Source of the DNA: Synergistaceae bacterium
GTDB lineage: Bacteria > Synergistota > Synergistia > Synergistales > Aminobacteriaceae
Length of the DNA: 5,435 nt
Reading direction: 5' to 3'
Assembly: GCA_012523155.1 (NCBI GenBank)
Contig: JAAYJB010000261.1
Span: 1 to 5,435 of the forward strand
The position numbers and the translations under genes are program-made. The notes under the pieces are model-generated. The model worked only from the letters and a program-made list of their open reading frames with translations. It searched no databases and was not told the DNA's origin. Positions 1 to 5,435 of the stretch are shown one piece after another (position 1 is the first letter of the stretch; the number at the start of each line of letters is the position of its first letter).

Positions 1-29
1 ATTATCGAAAAAATTCTCAAGGAGAATAC

Positions 30-779
30 ATGAAACCTCTTTTTGATCTGCACACCCACACTATTGCAAGCGGTCATGCGTTCGGCACACAGAAGGAGAA
101 TATCGAGCCGGCGGTCGGGCGGGGACTTTTAGTCCTCGGAAGATCAGACCATGCTCCCGGAATGCCGGGGTCCGCCCACTCATTTTATTTCGGAAACTAC
201 AAAATCCTTCGAAAGACCCTTCTCGGTATCCGGATCATAAAGGGGATCGAGGCGAACATCACCGATTTTGCCGGAACCATCGATGTGGATGCGGAGATGG
301 CGGGAAAGGTGGAATATGTTATTGCCAGCCTCCATCCGCCGTGCATTCCCTTCGGGACAAGGAGCGAGAATACTGCGGCACTGGCGGGGGCCATGGCGAA
401 TCCTTTCGTGAAGATCATCGGGCACCCTGACGACGACCGTTATCCGCTGGACTACGAAGAGCTCGTGATAGCGGCGAAGCGGGAGAATGTGGCCCTCGAG
501 GTCAACAACTCCAGCTTCTGCCCCGGGTCGGGAAGGCAAAACGGTGTGAAAAACGCCCGGACCATGCTGCATTACTGCCGTCAGTTCGAAGTTCCCGTCA
601 TGCTGGGCAGCGATGCCCACATCTGGTACGACGTGGGAGAGATGGGCCGCTGCAGGGCCCTCCTCCGGGAGACGGATTTTCCCCCGGAACTGGTGCTCAA
701 CTACCGGATGGACGGGCTTGATTACGTTTTGAACAGGAAAGAGAAATCTGTAAACACCAGTGGAGGGAGTGTCCGGTAA
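30..779 (+). CDS. ycdX: YcdX-family PHP-domain metal-dependent phosphoesterase
   Basis: Predicted cytoplasmic 249-residue PHP-domain hydrolase, a trinuclear-metal (zinc-type) phosphatase by family knowledge; the physiological substrate of YcdX proteins is not settled. All nine metal ligands I recall for E. coli YcdX (about 245 residues) have counterparts shifted by one residue: H8 and H10 in the N-terminal DLHTH, H16, H41 (SDH), E74 (GIEAN), H102, H132 (IIGHP), D195 and H197 (GSDAH). The NNSSF segment near residue 160 is also typical of the family. Length and ligand order indicate an intact enzyme. The start is set by AAGGAG at 19-24, five bases before the ATG. It converges with the K+ channel gene, with only 36 bp between the two stop codons and no recognisable terminator hairpin there. 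Its promoter lies outside the window, so an upstream operon partner is possible. Family assignment is firm; the cellular role is open. Confidence 0.93.
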   Translation: MKPLFDLHTHTIASGHAFGTQKENIEPAVGRGLLVLGRSDHAPGMPGSAHSFYFGNYKILRKTLLGIRIIKGIEANITDFAGTIDVDAEMAGKVEYVIASLHPPCIPFGTRSENTAALAGAMANPFVKIIGHPDDDRYPLDYEELVIAAKRENVALEVNNSSFCPGSGRQNGVKNARTMLHYCRQFEVPVMLGSDAHIWYDVGEMGRCRALLRETDFPPELVLNYRMDGLDYVLNRKEKSVNTSGGSVR

Positions 780-815
780 AGCCAACCCAGGGGATCAGTT
801 CTGAAGGTACGGAGG

Positions 816-1607
816 TCACTTTGTTTCCTTGAGCCCCTGCAGAACGGCGCAGATTTTCCTCACTTCCTCCGCACTCAGGTTTTCGAAGTTTTCCAGGCGC
901 CGGATGGCCAGCACGAGAAACTCGTTCTTCGGCTTCTCCTCCGGTTCAGGGGCGGGGCTCATGAAAAAAGAAGCGATCGTTCCCGTGAGGGTGCTGATGA
1001 AGCCAATTCCCACCAGCATGAGCAGTATTGCTACGACCCTCCCTCCTGCCGACGCGGGGGAGATGTCGCCGTAGCCTACTGTTGTTGCCGTAACCAATGC
1101 CCACCACAGGGCGTCATAGAACCCCATCTGTTCAAAATACCGGATTGCCACGGTCCCGATGAGAACCGTGCACACAGTAAAAAAGAGGACATACTGGAAA
1201 TTATGCTGCCTCAGGAATCGTGAGGTCTACTGCTGCGTCCTGCCGAAATAGGCGACAAGGCGGATAAGCCTCAGGACTCTCAGCGCCCGGGCCGAGCGGA
1301 ACATCCTGAAAAGCCGCAGCGATCTCAGCCCCTTGAACAGTGCATCGAAAGGCAGAATCGCCACAAGCTCGATGATATGGGTCTTCACGTAGCGCCTTTT
1401 GTCCGCCGCCAGGTAAAACCGGGTGAAATAATCTCCGACGAAGAGAAGCCACACCGAGAGATCTATCCATTCGAGTACGGCCCCTTCGGACTCGGAGAGG
1501 TCCATCCTCTCCTGGGCGATTATCAGCCCCACAGATATGACGGCAAGGAAGACGAGAAAAAAATCGTACGTTCGTATGGCTTTTTCCCTGTTTTTTATCC
1601 GGAACAT
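816..1607 (-). pseudogene. Voltage-gated-type K+ channel interrupted by one in-frame amber codon
   Basis: A six-helix potassium channel read on the minus strand from ATG at 1607 (SD-like GGTGA four bases upstream) to TGA at 816-818, 263 codons including an internal TAG at codon 127. N-terminal part: S1 around residues 14-31, S2 around 46-60, S3 around 76-90, then an S4-like segment with arginine at every third position (95, 98, 101, 104, 107, 110, 113, 116). After the TAG the same frame continues through S5 (about 138-157), the pore helix, the selectivity filter TVGYGD (176-181), S6 (about 190-215) and a short charged cytoplasmic tail. The TAG separates voltage sensor from pore, so neither fragment alone should be a normal channel. 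The GTG at 1175 that could begin the second piece has no Shine-Dalgarno and lies inside S5, so independent translation is unlikely. I infer a recent nonsense mutation (CAG to TAG is one step) or a sequence error; amber suppression is less likely. The longer reading from 1736 adds non-conserved residues and is less likely. Confidence 0.88.
1227..1229 (-). other. In-frame amber codon inside the K+ channel gene
   Basis: On the minus strand the codons read ACG CAG CAG TAG ACC TCA CGA, in the same frame as both the voltage-sensor half and the pore half. The 17 codons between the TAG and the GTG at 1175 remain open and encode plausible S4-S5 linker and early S5 residues. This is therefore a point lesion (or recoding site), not a frameshift. 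Confidence 0.93.
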
Positions 1608-1684
1608 GAGTTCACCCTGTCCATTAACCTGAAGGCCGATTTTGGAGAACGGGGGAGCGGTATACCCCGGCTGCTTTTGAAAAG

Positions 1685-1711
1685 AATATACCAGGATAGC
1701 CCGGGAAACAA
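1685..1711 (-). promoter_or_regulatory. Candidate extended -10 promoter for the K+ channel gene
   Basis: On the minus strand TGG followed by TATATT gives an extended -10 element (TGn plus a hexamer matching TATAAT at five of six positions; hexamer at plus-strand 1685-1690). A weak TTGTTT at 1706-1711 sits 15 bp upstream, short of the ideal spacing. Transcription would begin near 1678, leaving a leader of roughly 70 nt before the ATG at 1607. It rests on pattern matching only. Confidence 0.35.
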
Positions 1712-1753
1712 CTGCCTTTCGGGGAAAATCCTGCAAAAAGTGGTGAGAAAAAG

Positions 1754-1782
1754 TGGAAAATTCTCTGCGGAAGATATATAAA
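1754..1782 (+). promoter_or_regulatory. Candidate sigma70-type promoter for the exported-protein gene
   Basis: TGGAAA (1754-1759, four of six to TTGACA), a 17-bp spacer and TATAAA (1777-1782, five of six to TATAAT) lie in the AT-rich part of the divergent intergenic region. The start of transcription would be near 1789, giving a leader of about 40 nt. Overlapping TATATA words make the exact -10 uncertain. Confidence 0.42.
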
Positions 1783-1813
1783 TAGAAACAAGGATTGCTT
1801 TAATTTCTATTCT

Positions 1814-1820
1814 GGAGGAG
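1814..1820 (+). promoter_or_regulatory. Shine-Dalgarno of the exported-protein gene
   Basis: GGAGGAG, eight bases before the ATG at 1829. A near-perfect ribosome binding site shows that this reading frame was under selection for translation, which supports treating the downstream frameshift as a lesion in a real gene. Confidence 0.85.
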
Positions 1821-1828
1821 TTACCGGA

Positions 1829-2363
1829 ATGAAAAAGTTATTATTTCTCTGCCTGCTCACCGCGGTGTTTCTTTTTCCCGTTTCTCCGTCAGCGGCTGGA
1901 CCAATGGCGGAGAAAATGCGCCATCTTCTTAAGGACCTTCCTGGCTGGGAAGGCATGGAGCTTGTCCCCATCGTAACGGCCGATTCCGGGCAGGGAAGGG
2001 CCGCTGTTTTCACGAGGGAGTACCAGCAGGGCAGGACACTCGTTGTGCAGCCCCTCAAAAAACCGGGGAACTCCGGAGGAAATGATGACTTCGAGGAGAC
2101 GGCAGTCGATATTTCGTCTGAACGCATGCGGCAGGGGACCATAGACGGAATGCGTTATGCGGAACTTGTTTACAGGGTTTCCCCCCGAAAGAGCAGTACC
2201 GGAAGCCACTCTCTATGTCTTTATGCCTCCCTACAGTCTTTCCGGCAGTGCTCCCGAAATGATCGTGTTCACCCTGAATTCAATTTCGGGTGACGATGAA
2301 CTCTTCCACCTTGCCCGCAGCTTCGACTGGAAGGCTATCCTGGGGGCTTTGGCAGAACTCTAA
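1829..2363 (+). pseudogene. Small exported protein of unknown function, frameshifted
   Basis: I do not recognise the family. The protein starts with a clear Sec signal peptide: MKK, a hydrophobic run to about residue 18, then a small-residue cleavage region SPSAAG (about 19-24). The lone Cys at position 8 is inside the hydrophobic core, so it is not a lipobox. The mature part begins with a short amphipathic stretch, then an LPGWEG motif (37-42). Translated as written, it leaves the frame near residue 119 and stops at 2291-2293 after an unrelated tail. The other frame continues smoothly to TAA at 2361-2363. Dropping one C from the C6 run at 2181-2186 joins the two into a 177-residue protein that reads SPERAVPEATLY across the repair. 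Its C-terminus, including SFDWKAILGAL, looks like the end of a compact periplasmic domain. The strong ribosome binding site and candidate promoter suggest recent function. Frameshift mutation, sequence error and homopolymer slippage are all possible. Confidence 0.78.
2181..2186 (+). repeat. C6 homopolymer at the frameshift point
   Basis: A run of six C follows three T. With six C the upstream frame continues as VSPRKSS and soon ends; with five C it continues as VSPERAVPEA into the long downstream frame. The homopolymer is the simplest place for the one-base insertion, by slippage in the cell or by a sequencing miscall. Confidence 0.8.
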
Positions 2364-2441
2364 AAGACTGCACAACCGGAAAAAGAACGGGTTGTTCTCC
2401 CTGAAACGGGAAGTGATTTTTCTTCTCTTTTTCATGTAACG

Positions 2442-2480
2442 ATATAAAAACTGCGGGAGTCCTGCCCGCAGTTTTTATAT
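2442..2480. terminator. Perfect 16-bp hairpin, bidirectional rho-independent terminator
   Basis: The arms at 2442-2457 and 2465-2480 are exact reverse complements around a 7-base loop. The inner part of the stem is ACTGCGGG/CCCGCAGT, and the outer part is an A5 tract on one side matched by T5 on the other. It can therefore end transcription of the exported-protein gene on the plus strand and can also block minus-strand readthrough. It isolates the downstream operon from the damaged genes. Confidence 0.92.
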
Positions 2481-2520
2481 TTCCGGTCTCCCCAGTTCTC
2501 TCCATGGCAGACGTAGTTCC

Positions 2521-2552
2521 ATCAGCCCTATATTCCTCCGCTTCAGGCTGAT
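2521..2552. promoter_or_regulatory. Inverted repeat upstream of the operon promoter, possible operator
   Basis: ATCAGCC at 2521-2527 is mirrored exactly by GGCTGAT at 2546-2552 with an 18-bp gap, giving 25 bp between half-site centres. It lies about 32 bp upstream of the -35 hexamer, where activators usually bind, and is not followed by a T tract, so it does not look like a terminator. A 7-bp match can occur by chance and no regulator gene is in the window. Confidence 0.3.
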
Positions 2553-2583
2553 TCTATTGGACAATTAACCTTAAATTTTCAAG

Positions 2584-2612
2584 TTGATATGTTTATATGT
2601 TCGGTGTATGAT
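2584..2612 (+). promoter_or_regulatory. Strong sigma70-type promoter of the membrane protein-hydrolase operon
   Basis: TTGATA (2584-2589) and TATGAT (2607-2612) each match the sigma70 consensus at five of six positions and are separated by the ideal 17 bp. Transcription would start near 2619, giving a leader of about 80 nt before the GTG at 2701. The TTG at 2584, which opens the longest reading frame, coincides with the -35 box and so cannot be a translated start from this promoter. Confidence 0.72.
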
Positions 2613-2685
2613 TTCGACCTGGGAAGTGCCTGATATTATGCAGGATACATTTTCATTCCGCCGTTCTGTGCGGCTTATTTCATTC

Positions 2686-2693
2686 AGGGAGGA
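2686..2693 (+). promoter_or_regulatory. Shine-Dalgarno that fixes the GTG start of the DUF3100-like gene
   Basis: AGGGAGGA lies seven bases before GTG at 2701. No comparable site precedes the upstream in-frame candidates (TTG 2584, ATG 2608, ATG 2638), and the first two of these lie within the promoter. Confidence 0.85.
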
Positions 2694-2700
2694 AATCGAC

Positions 2701-3546
2701 GTGGAATCATCAATCAAGGGAAGACTGCTGCGGTACTGGAAAGTGTACACCGGGGCCCTGGTCCTGGCCATCATCAGCGACATGATCGGCATCGTGAAGT
2801 TCGACATCGGCATCGGAACGCTGACCCTTTTCCCCATGGTCTTCGCGACAATTATCGGAGGGCTTTTCGGCCCGGATCTTCTGAAACTGTTCACCATGGA
2901 GGAATCTGGTGCTGCGGGAGCCATGGTCCTCGTCTGCCTCGCCCCGTTCATGGCGAAGATGGGTGTGGGGGCGGGGGCGAACCTTTCCAAACTGGTAGAG
3001 GTTGGCCCGGCGCTTCTGCTCCAGGAGTTCGGCAACCTTGGGACCATCATAATCTCCCTTCCCGTGGCGCTGCTGCTGGGCCTCAAGAGAGAAGCCATCG
3101 GGGCCTGCTACTCCATCAACAGGGATTCAAACCTTGGGCTTACCACTGACATTTACGGCCCTGATGCCCCCGAGACCAAGGGAACCTTTGCCGTGTACAT
3201 TGTTGGGTCAGTGATCGGAACGGTGTTCATGAGCCTCCTGGCGAGCATTGTGGCATCGTGGAACATCTTCCATCCCCTGGCGCTCGGCATGGCTTCGGGC
3301 GTGGGCAGCGGGAGCATGATGACCGCCGCAGCGGGCACCCTGGCCACTATCTACCCGGACTACGCGGAGGTCATTCCGGTTCTCGGCGGCGCCAGCGATA
3401 TGCTCACGGGCATCACGGGGATCTACATGGGGACGTTCATCGGGCTGCCCCTCACCACGTGGCTGTACAACATGCTCGAGCCGAAGATTGGAAGAATATT
3501 TGCCCGGAATACCATGGACAGCAAAGTAGGAGGAGAAGCAGAATGA
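2701..3546 (+). CDS. DUF3100-like polytopic membrane protein, probable permease subunit
   Basis: Inner-membrane protein of 281 residues with a GTG start, resembling the DUF3100 family of unknown function (recognised from memory of its motifs). Likely membrane segments are about 17-33, 38-57, 71-90, 101-127, 163-184, 190-214 and 226-256. Charged or polar motifs worth noting are QEFGNLGT (108-115), inside an otherwise hydrophobic segment, the linker NRDSNLGLTTDIYGP (140-154), and glycine- and serine-rich stretches GMASGVGSGS (196-205) and GGASDMLTGITG (229-240). Such breaks within membrane spans are typical of ion-coupled carriers with discontinuous helices, so transport is a reasonable inference, though not proven. 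It is the first gene of the operon and overlaps the next membrane gene by four bases, implying coupled translation and possibly a heteromeric complex. No signal peptide apart from the first membrane helix. Family call fairly secure, function inferred. Confidence 0.8.
   Translation: MESSIKGRLLRYWKVYTGALVLAIISDMIGIVKFDIGIGTLTLFPMVFATIIGGLFGPDLLKLFTMEESGAAGAMVLVCLAPFMAKMGVGAGANLSKLVEVGPALLLQEFGNLGTIIISLPVALLLGLKREAIGACYSINRDSNLGLTTDIYGPDAPETKGTFAVYIVGSVIGTVFMSLLASIVASWNIFHPLALGMASGVGSGSMMTAAAGTLATIYPDYAEVIPVLGGASDMLTGITGIYMGTFIGLPLTTWLYNMLEPKIGRIFARNTMDSKVGGEAE
3528..3535 (+). promoter_or_regulatory. Internal Shine-Dalgarno for the overlapping second membrane gene
   Basis: AGGAGGAG within the last codons of the upstream gene, seven bases before the ATG at 3543. 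The start and the upstream TGA stop overlap as ATGA (3543-3546). Strong reinitiation signals suggest that the two membrane proteins are made in matched amounts. Confidence 0.88.
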
Positions 3547-4013
3547 AAGCGAAAGTTGAGATTCGTTTCTTCGAGCAGATGGGACTCTTGATCCTTGCCG
3601 GGACGATCATGGTCCTCACCAACATGATCGGCTTCAAATATACGCTGATCCAGTCCCTTCAGGGATATGCCGTTCTCGGGAGCATCGCCCTCGCCGGAGT
3701 GACCATCAGCCGGTTCATGAGCCGCTTCATCAAGCTCCCCACCATGATGTACGTCTCTCTTGCCGGGCTCCTGCTCGCCTGCCCGGCTTCCCCCGTAAAG
3801 GAGCATATCATCGTCTGGGCGAACAACTTCGCGTTCCTTGCCCCTGCAACAGCTTTGGGAGCTTTCGCGGGCATTTCGCTGGGAAAGGACATGAAAAATT
3901 TCGGCAGGATGGGTGTCAAGCTGATCGCCATCACCGTGCTGGTCATAACGGGAACGTTCATCATGTCGGCTTTTGTGGCTGATGCTGTCCTGAAGTACAT
4001 GGGATCCATATAA
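3543..4013 (+). CDS. Small polytopic membrane protein, probable partner of the DUF3100-like protein
   Basis: A 156-residue membrane protein with likely segments at about 13-30, 38-56, 66-80, 92-113 and 124-147 and a basic patch, SRFMSRFIK (56-64), in a loop. I know no named function for it. It resembles the upstream protein at two places: the first helix carries NMIGFKY at 27-33 where the larger protein has DMIGIVKF at 27-34, and the last helix VITGTFIMS (134-142) recalls VIGTVFMS (171-178). Both also have an LG-K/R-G pattern after a central hydrophobic segment (113-121 here, 127-134 there). This suggests a distant half-size paralogue that packs with it. The four-base overlap, strong internal ribosome binding site and one-base gap to the hydrolase gene place it firmly in the operon. 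It could alternatively be an accessory stabilising subunit. Confidence 0.82.
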   Translation: MKAKVEIRFFEQMGLLILAGTIMVLTNMIGFKYTLIQSLQGYAVLGSIALAGVTISRFMSRFIKLPTMMYVSLAGLLLACPASPVKEHIIVWANNFAFLAPATALGAFAGISLGKDMKNFGRMGVKLIAITVLVITGTFIMSAFVADAVLKYMGSI

Positions 4014-4014
4014 G

Positions 4015-5370
4015 ATGGAACAGCATAGGCACTGTGATATCCTGATACGAAACAGTTCCCTGCTCACACCGGAATTTGAAGTCAGGGAATCGGTTTCGGT
4101 TGCCATAGACGGCAGTTATATCGTCTTCATCGGCAATGCCGGGGAAGCTGAAGAGAAGTACACTGCCGGAGAGACCCTCGACGGACGGGGCAAGCTTCTC
4201 ATGCCCGGATTCGTGGATGCCCATACCCACACCTGCCAGCAGCTGCTGAGGGGGCGGCTCGCTGACGAATACCCCATGATCTGGACACGCTTTCTTGTTC
4301 CCTTCGAGAGCACCCTGACACCTGACGACGTGTACTGGAGCGCGAAACTGGCCTGCCTTGAGATGATCAAATCTGGAACGACTTCCTTCGCCGACTCCGG
4401 CGGAGTTCATATGCACCGGGCTGCAGACGCGGTGGTCGAATCGGGTATGCGGGCCGCCATCGCCAGGTCCACCATGGACATGGGCGGGGAGATCTGCAGC
4501 GCCATGAAGGAATCGGCTGAGGACGCCATTGCGGGGACAGAGGAGCTCTACAGGGGCTGCCACGGCAAAGGAGACGGAAGAGTAGAAATATGGTTTGCGC
4601 TCCGGCAGGTCATGACCTGTTCGCCGGAGCTGGTCCGGAGAACGGCGGAAAAGGCCGCCGAATACAATACGGGCATTCACACCCACCTCTGTGAGCACAG
4701 GGACGAGGTCCGCTTCTGCCTTGAGCGCTACCGGAAGCGCCCCGCCGAGTTTCTCGACGAGATGGGAGCCCTTGGCCCGAACCTCCTGACGGCCCACAAC
4801 GTGGTGCTTTCAGAGCATGACATCACCCTCCTGGCGGAGCGGCAGGTGAAGGCGGTCCACTGCCCCCGGGCAAATATCACGAACCACGGCTTCCCCAAGA
4901 CCCCACGGATGCTCGAGGCGGGCGTCAGCATCGGCCTTGGCTGCGACGGAAGCGGAAACACGAACTCGAACCTCTTCGACGAGATGAAGACCCTCCGCAG
5001 CGCCACCATAGCCTACTGGGGGCTGCCCGTGTTCGACCCCGTGGTCCTCAGGTGCTCCGAGCTCCTGAAGATGGCCACAGCGGGAGGGAGCGCCGCCCTG
5101 GGGCACAGCGCTCTCACGGGGACTGTGGAAGTGGGCAAAAAAGCCGATGTGATCCTGCTGAACCTTGAGCAGCCCCACCTTTACCCCACCCAGAACATTG
5201 TCAGTACCATCGTGGAGAGCGCCGACGGCCATGATGTCACCGATTCCATCATCGACGGCAAAATCGTCATGAAGAACCGGGAAGTGCTCACCATGGACGA
5301 AAGGGAATCTCTGGCGGAATGCGCCCGCCGAATGAAAGAGATCGTCTCCCGGGCCGGGTACGACAGCTGA
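4015..5370 (+). CDS. Metal-dependent aminohydrolase of the MTA/SAH/guanine deaminase group
   Basis: Cytoplasmic 451-residue amidohydrolase-superfamily enzyme with no signal peptide, full length for the family. A small N-terminal beta domain (1-62) precedes the barrel. Metal and catalytic residues are in place: H70 and H72 (DAHTHT), H224 with E227 three residues on (HTHLCE), H261 (TAHNV), and D311 (GCDGSGNTNSN). HCPRAN (282-287), E98 in the FES turn, and the C-terminal ADVILLNL strand (377-384) also fit. By family knowledge it should hydrolyse the C-N bond of an amino-substituted ring, releasing ammonia, though dechlorinases and amide hydrolases share the fold. The segment ALRQVMTCSPEL (195-206) puts Arg where, in my remembered alignment, S-adenosylhomocysteine deaminases have a substrate-contacting His, and resembles guanine deaminase more. 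I therefore do not name it mtaD. It starts one base after the preceding stop with only a weak ribosome binding site, so translation is probably coupled. The neighbours suggest its substrate is imported. Confidence 0.88.
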   Translation: MEQHRHCDILIRNSSLLTPEFEVRESVSVAIDGSYIVFIGNAGEAEEKYTAGETLDGRGKLLMPGFVDAHTHTCQQLLRGRLADEYPMIWTRFLVPFESTLTPDDVYWSAKLACLEMIKSGTTSFADSGGVHMHRAADAVVESGMRAAIARSTMDMGGEICSAMKESAEDAIAGTEELYRGCHGKGDGRVEIWFALRQVMTCSPELVRRTAEKAAEYNTGIHTHLCEHRDEVRFCLERYRKRPAEFLDEMGALGPNLLTAHNVVLSEHDITLLAERQVKAVHCPRANITNHGFPKTPRMLEAGVSIGLGCDGSGNTNSNLFDEMKTLRSATIAYWGLPVFDPVVLRCSELLKMATAGGSAALGHSALTGTVEVGKKADVILLNLEQPHLYPTQNIVSTIVESADGHDVTDSIIDGKIVMKNREVLTMDERESLAECARRMKEIVSRAGYDS

Positions 5371-5435
5371 AAACACCAGGCCTGCCCTTCGGCACAGTCT
5401 GAGATAAAAAATTGCGGCCCCTCTTCTGCTTCTGC
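5371..5435. other. Downstream region, possible left arm of a terminator cut by the window end
   Basis: Past the TGA there is a short, weak TGCC-CTTC-GGCA hairpin without a T tract. From 5406 an A6 tract followed by TTGCGGCCCC resembles the A-tract plus GC-rich left arm seen in the hairpin at 2442-2480. The matching right arm would lie outside the window, so termination here cannot be confirmed. Confidence 0.3.

Larger units (their letters stand above)
2364..2700. other. Gene-free stretch between the two transcription units
   Basis: I see no credible coding sequence in these 337 bases. They hold, in order, a strong hairpin terminator (2442-2480), a 7-bp inverted repeat (2521-2552), a strong promoter (2584-2612) and a leader of about 80 nt ending in a strong ribosome binding site (2686-2693). 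An open frame does run through 2584-2700 into the next gene, but it begins inside the promoter and lacks its own ribosome binding site. Confidence 0.7.

Noticed and set aside
1201..1470. Minus-strand frame bridging the two channel halves in a different frame
   Set aside because: It overlaps the S3-S4 coding region out of frame and has no membrane or channel character. The two halves are already in one frame, so no frameshift is needed.
1659..1666. GGTATACC palindrome in the divergent intergenic region
   Set aside because: Only 8 bp, with no second copy or extended symmetry; too short to claim as an operator.
2384..2398. Small AGAAC-GGGTT-GTTCT hairpin after the exported-protein gene
   Set aside because: Only five base pairs with little GC and no following T run; the 16-bp hairpin at 2442-2480 explains termination far better.
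2660..2674. GCCG/CGGC hairpin in the operon leader as a possible riboswitch or attenuator
   Set aside because: Four base pairs only, no alternative pairing and no T tract; no known riboswitch core recognised.
4015..5370. Long minus-strand open frames opposite the hydrolase gene (for example 3961-4797 and 4810-5376)
   Set aside because: Their translations are rich in His, Pro, Gly and Arg without motifs, and they mirror the GC-rich codons of a clearly conserved plus-strand enzyme. They are antisense shadows.
5424..5435. TTCTGC repeated twice at the window end
   Set aside because: Two short copies at the edge; cannot be told from chance or from the loop of a terminator hairpin.

Overview
The window is a moderately GC-rich bacterial segment with AT-rich promoter regions, strong GGAGG-type ribosome binding sites and short intergenic gaps. 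Gene content (a YcdX-type PHP hydrolase, a six-helix K+ channel, a DUF3100-like membrane protein pair and a metal-dependent amidohydrolase) would fit an anaerobic amino-acid- or organic-acid-using bacterium, for example a member of the Synergistota. That assignment is an inference from general resemblance; the window has no rRNA or other phylogenetic marker. I see no RNA gene, mobile element, CRISPR array or attachment site.

Left part (1-2480). An intact YcdX-family PHP phosphoesterase (30-779, +) faces a voltage-gated-type K+ channel gene (816-1607, -). The channel gene carries a single in-frame amber codon (1227-1229) between the S4 voltage sensor and the pore, with coding sequence continuing in the same frame on both sides. 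Divergent from it is a gene for a small exported protein of unknown function (1829-2363, +), broken by one extra C in a run of six C (2181-2186). Removing one C restores a 177-residue protein. Two neighbouring genes sharing one 221-bp divergent promoter region are therefore each damaged by one small lesion. They may be decaying genes, or the sequence may contain errors. For the channel, amber recoding is a remoter possibility. A perfect 16-bp hairpin with A and T tracts (2442-2480) closes this part.

Right part (2481-5370). A gene-free stretch holds an inverted repeat (2521-2552) and a strong sigma70-like promoter (TTGATA-17-TATGAT, 2584-2612), followed by a leader of about 80 nt. It drives what looks like a tight three-gene operon: a DUF3100-like polytopic membrane protein (2701-3546, GTG start), a 156-residue membrane protein overlapping it by four bases (3543-4013), and an aminohydrolase of the MTA/SAH/guanine deaminase group starting one base after that (4015-5370). 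The layout suggests a two-subunit permease that brings in a small, probably nitrogen-containing heterocyclic or amide compound, which the cytoplasmic hydrolase then deaminates or hydrolyses. The substrate is unknown and this import-plus-hydrolysis unit is the most interesting candidate system here. The window ends in what may be the left arm of the operon's terminator.
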